From: Anopheles merus
Taxonomy: Eukaryota > Arthropoda > Insecta > Diptera > Culicidae
Direction: 5' to 3'
DNA: 64,000 nt
Assembly (NCBI RefSeq): GCF_017562075.2
Contig: NC_054081.1
Span: 6,367,502-6,431,501 of the forward strand
Of the stretch, positions 61,372 to 64,000 are shown piece after piece. A model generated the notes under the pieces. That model was not told where the DNA came from and did no database searches. It worked only from the letters and a program-made list of their open reading frames with translations. The translations under genes were made by a program, and so were the position numbers. Position 1 is the stretch's first letter, and the number at the start of each line of letters is the position of its first letter.

Positions 61372-61832
61372 TCGGTAAAGCACTAGGTGCTTAATAATGC
61401 ATTTTTGTAACGCACTGAATTAATTCTTCATTCTATAATCAAATTGAACAGTTTTGACAAGCAACACTGCCAAGCAATTCGTGAACATTCAATTTGAGGC
61501 ATGTTAAATACACTTAGAACTTAATTTGCAATACCCTCGCAGGAAGGGAGCCAAAAAAACAGGCCGAACCCTAACACACTTTGCGCAAGTTTCGCATTTT
61601 CGCACACGCTCGAAGCGGGCCCGGTTTGATTGGAATTAATTCTTCCGCGTCCGGGGGCACACGAAATGCAAATCTTAACACCCCCTTCAACCGACACTAA
61701 ATTCGACGCTCCGTCGAAGGGCGTAAGTGTAGGGATAAAGTGTGGATTAAATCCAAACCCACCGGCAACGGCGTGTTTAGAATTTGACGCTCTCCGTAGC
61801 GTGACGAGAAGCATTTGTAAGGATGAGCAACA

Positions 61833-61834
<2 letters not shown>
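61372..61834. other. Unassigned sequence
   Basis: Nothing recognised. Confidence 0.4.

Positions 61835-61911
<77 letters not shown>
61835..61911. repeat. (CA)n microsatellite
   Basis: About 77 bp of uninterrupted CA. Confidence 0.97.
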
Positions 61912-61912
<1 letters not shown>

Positions 61913-62898
61913 CTTACTGGTAAGGCTGTTGAAAGCCAAAAAAGCCAGTAAGTTATTCGATGCAATAGCAGGGAAGCACGGGAAAGCACACACTCACGCA
62001 CACTTAACGCCCATTTTCGGTAGGCATGACGCGAGCAAAAAGAAAAAGCGACCCGATCGGTTCGGTACGCCTTTTTCAATTGGTGCCAAGAAGGGCACGG
62101 GCGTTCCAGCTCCCAAGGGAGAGTCATGGACGAGTGCGCTCCCACCACCGTGATGAGCAAGGAAAGGACAGACAAAAAGAAGAAGAAGAAGAAGAAGCAG
62201 AAAAAAGAACCATATCCCATTTCTTCGGCACTTTTTGAGCCCTTTTTGCTACTGATGATTTCCATTTTTCTCACTTCATTTGCATACATTTTCTGTGAGT
62301 GCGGGAACGTGTTTCTGGGAGAGTGTGTGGCAGGGACGGAACGGAACGACGGGGTGGAAATGGCTGGGATGCTTTGGTTGGGCTGTGAGGCTGTAACACT
62401 TTCGCCACGTTGATGAGCAGGAGAGAAAGAACGGAGGTGGGAGCAAAACCAGTTGGAAAAGACAGCAGGAAGTGGGGCAAAAAAACACTGTTGAAGCGGG
62501 CGATTACCCGGGACGGGAGGAGAAATTCTAAACCTCAGTACGATTGAGCACATTGCCCCCGGTAGACACACCGCACCTTGGTCGCCTCTTTGCGGCTTAA
62601 GCTTCGTTTTTGCTTGATATTTGCTTGTGCCAAAACTCTCTGGCTCAAGTTAAACCATTTTGTTGGGAAAAAAGACAAAAGGAATCTAATGCGTGCCCCG
62701 CCAGCATGACACATCGATCGCTCGCATTTTTCTCCTACCGGTGCGAACCGTGCTGCTAATCAAACAAAAGAAGCTTCCCAACTTTAAATAATAACAACTG
62801 TGCCGGTAAATATCATTCTACACTTTTCATCAACAGTTTTCGTTTGTTTTACTCCTTTGTGTCACTGTAGTACCTTTACTTTTTCAAATTTTTAAAAG
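61912..62898. other. Unassigned non-coding sequence
   Basis: Contains a short GAA run (62176-62197). A 264-codon minus-strand frame ends in the CA repeat and has no domain I recognise. Confidence 0.4.
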
Positions 62899-62916
62899 TT
62901 GCATACCTTTAGGCGC
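62899..62916 (+). promoter_or_regulatory. Dispersed 18-mer, perfect copy
   Basis: TTGCATACCTTTAGGCGC, no mismatch; third perfect copy in the window. Confidence 0.75.
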
Positions 62917-64000
62917 TTCGCTTTACTTCTCAAAGAGGCAATAAACATTTTCTGTTTTCCAATTGGTTTTTTTAATGTTAGATCATTTTTTGCCTTGTTA
63001 TTAATTTGCTTATTGGATGCCCTCATTTTAAAACACACGAATCAAACGCCATAACAAATGAGGAACAAAACTATTGAAGCGATTATAAGTGGTAAAGAAA
63101 GAGAAAACAAACCAGCCAATGGTGAAATTAAAGAAGAAAAATTATCGCAATGCCAGCTCGCTACCGAACCTTCTTTCGAGGAAAAGAACAAAGTGAAGTT
63201 TTTTAATCCAATATTTTTCTCCAACGTTCCATTCGCTTCTCATTGCTTTGAGAGCCAAAAAAACACGCTGAACTCCTCCACACGCTCGTTAATAATGCAG
63301 AATTGGATTGAAAAATGGGAAAGCGAAATTGTAACAGACCACCTCATCAGTAACTTGCACGGTTTTACAACCTAGGTGTCTTCGGAGGACACTTTCTTTC
63401 CGTCGCTTTCCTTTGGTTTTGTTTTGCTCCCAGTCTTTACCAATAATTTTTATCGCTCCCTTCGCGCGTGCACGCCCCGACCGAGGTGGGGACCAACTTT
63501 TGAGCATCCAATCCATTCTTTGTTCCCCGTTTTTCCTTCACTCGCTCGCTTCAGTCCACACTGTCACACCGGGGTTGTAGGGGGGGGGGGGAGAGTTCAT
63601 AATTCACTCGCTGGCGGGATTTGGAGGGGAAGTTCCAGCTAAATTCGTTCGTTTGTCTAGCACTCTTTTCTTTTCTTTTTACACTATCATAAATCGTTCC
63701 GGTGTATTTTACTTTTATTTTGTGCAAGGAGATGCCATAGTTTGGTCGTATTTCATTTGACTGTCTTTCATCAATCCACTTGCACACTTTCTTTTTCGAA
63801 CTAGTTAACATGAATATATATATGTTTCTGTGTGAATGTTTTCTTCGTTTGCGATTATTTTTGCTCGATTTGAAGGGCCGATGATTTATGTATTTACGTG
63901 TTCGGTGCTCGGTTTTAAGCTATTCCATATATGTTATACTATTATTTAACAGTTTTATCTTTTGTAAGCGTTATCTTACTGGAAAATACACGTTGGTAGA
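62917..64000. other. Unassigned sequence to window end
   Basis: AT-leaning DNA. A plus-strand frame of 105 codons (63058-63375) is not repeat-derived but has no recognisable domain and no clear promoter or splice context. A 12-base G run lies at 63580-63591. Confidence 0.35.

Noticed and set aside
63058..63375. 105-codon frame without simple repeats
   Set aside because: Only mild evidence: a start codon and no low complexity. No domain, homologue, promoter or splice context visible; left uncalled.

Overview
The window looks like non-coding DNA from a mosquito, most likely an Anopheles-type genome. This rests on the repeat content: RTE- and CR1-like non-LTR retrotransposon remnants, a tRNA-derived SINE resembling the Anopheles SINE200 group, and several hAT-type miniature elements. 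The background is moderately GC-rich single-copy DNA peppered with microsatellites. The species and chromosome cannot be read from the sequence. Long CA/GT and GA/CT tracts are so frequent that an X-chromosomal origin is plausible, but this is inference. I recognise no host protein-coding gene, no rRNA and no intact tRNA. Long open frames are explained by microsatellites, homopolymer runs, minisatellites or chance openness of GC-rich DNA. The window is best read as intergenic DNA or the interior of one or more very long introns.

Layout. 1-7 kb: an RTE 3' fragment with target duplication, then featureless sequence. 7-16 kb: ATT, GT, CT and GA microsatellites and an assembly gap of 100 N. 16.5-23.1 kb: a cluster of non-autonomous DNA elements (two hAT-type elements with perfect 8-bp target duplications and one foldback-like hAT-type element), a 37-nt retrotransposon stub and a 0.7-kb ATT/TAA block. 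23-32 kb: mostly unannotated, with a degenerate minisatellite near 27.1-27.97 kb. 32.4-34.9 kb: a decayed CR1/Jockey-type element on the minus strand. 38.1-39.0 kb: a purine-only GAA tract. 41.5 kb: an uninterrupted 254-bp GT repeat. 45.7-48.2 kb: a second foldback-like element split by a 5'-truncated CR1-like element that keeps its YADD motif. 50.6-52.7 kb: an AT-rich island with a TA-flanked 245-bp hairpin element and another repeat. 56.7 kb: a SINE-like copy. 60.4-61.2 kb: a second minisatellite-bearing hAT element. 61.8 kb: a CA tract.

The most striking observation is a bipartite word, TTGCATACNTTTAGGCGC. It occurs three times without mismatch and about 33 more times with a few changes, on both strands. 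Copies often lie as pairs 30-100 bp apart, in otherwise unrelated flanks with no target duplications. I see none between about 15.8 and 26.2 kb, where mobile elements dominate. It behaves like a family of binding sites for an unidentified sequence-specific DNA-binding factor (architectural, insulator or chromosome-wide regulatory) rather than a transposon. I cannot link it to any described element.
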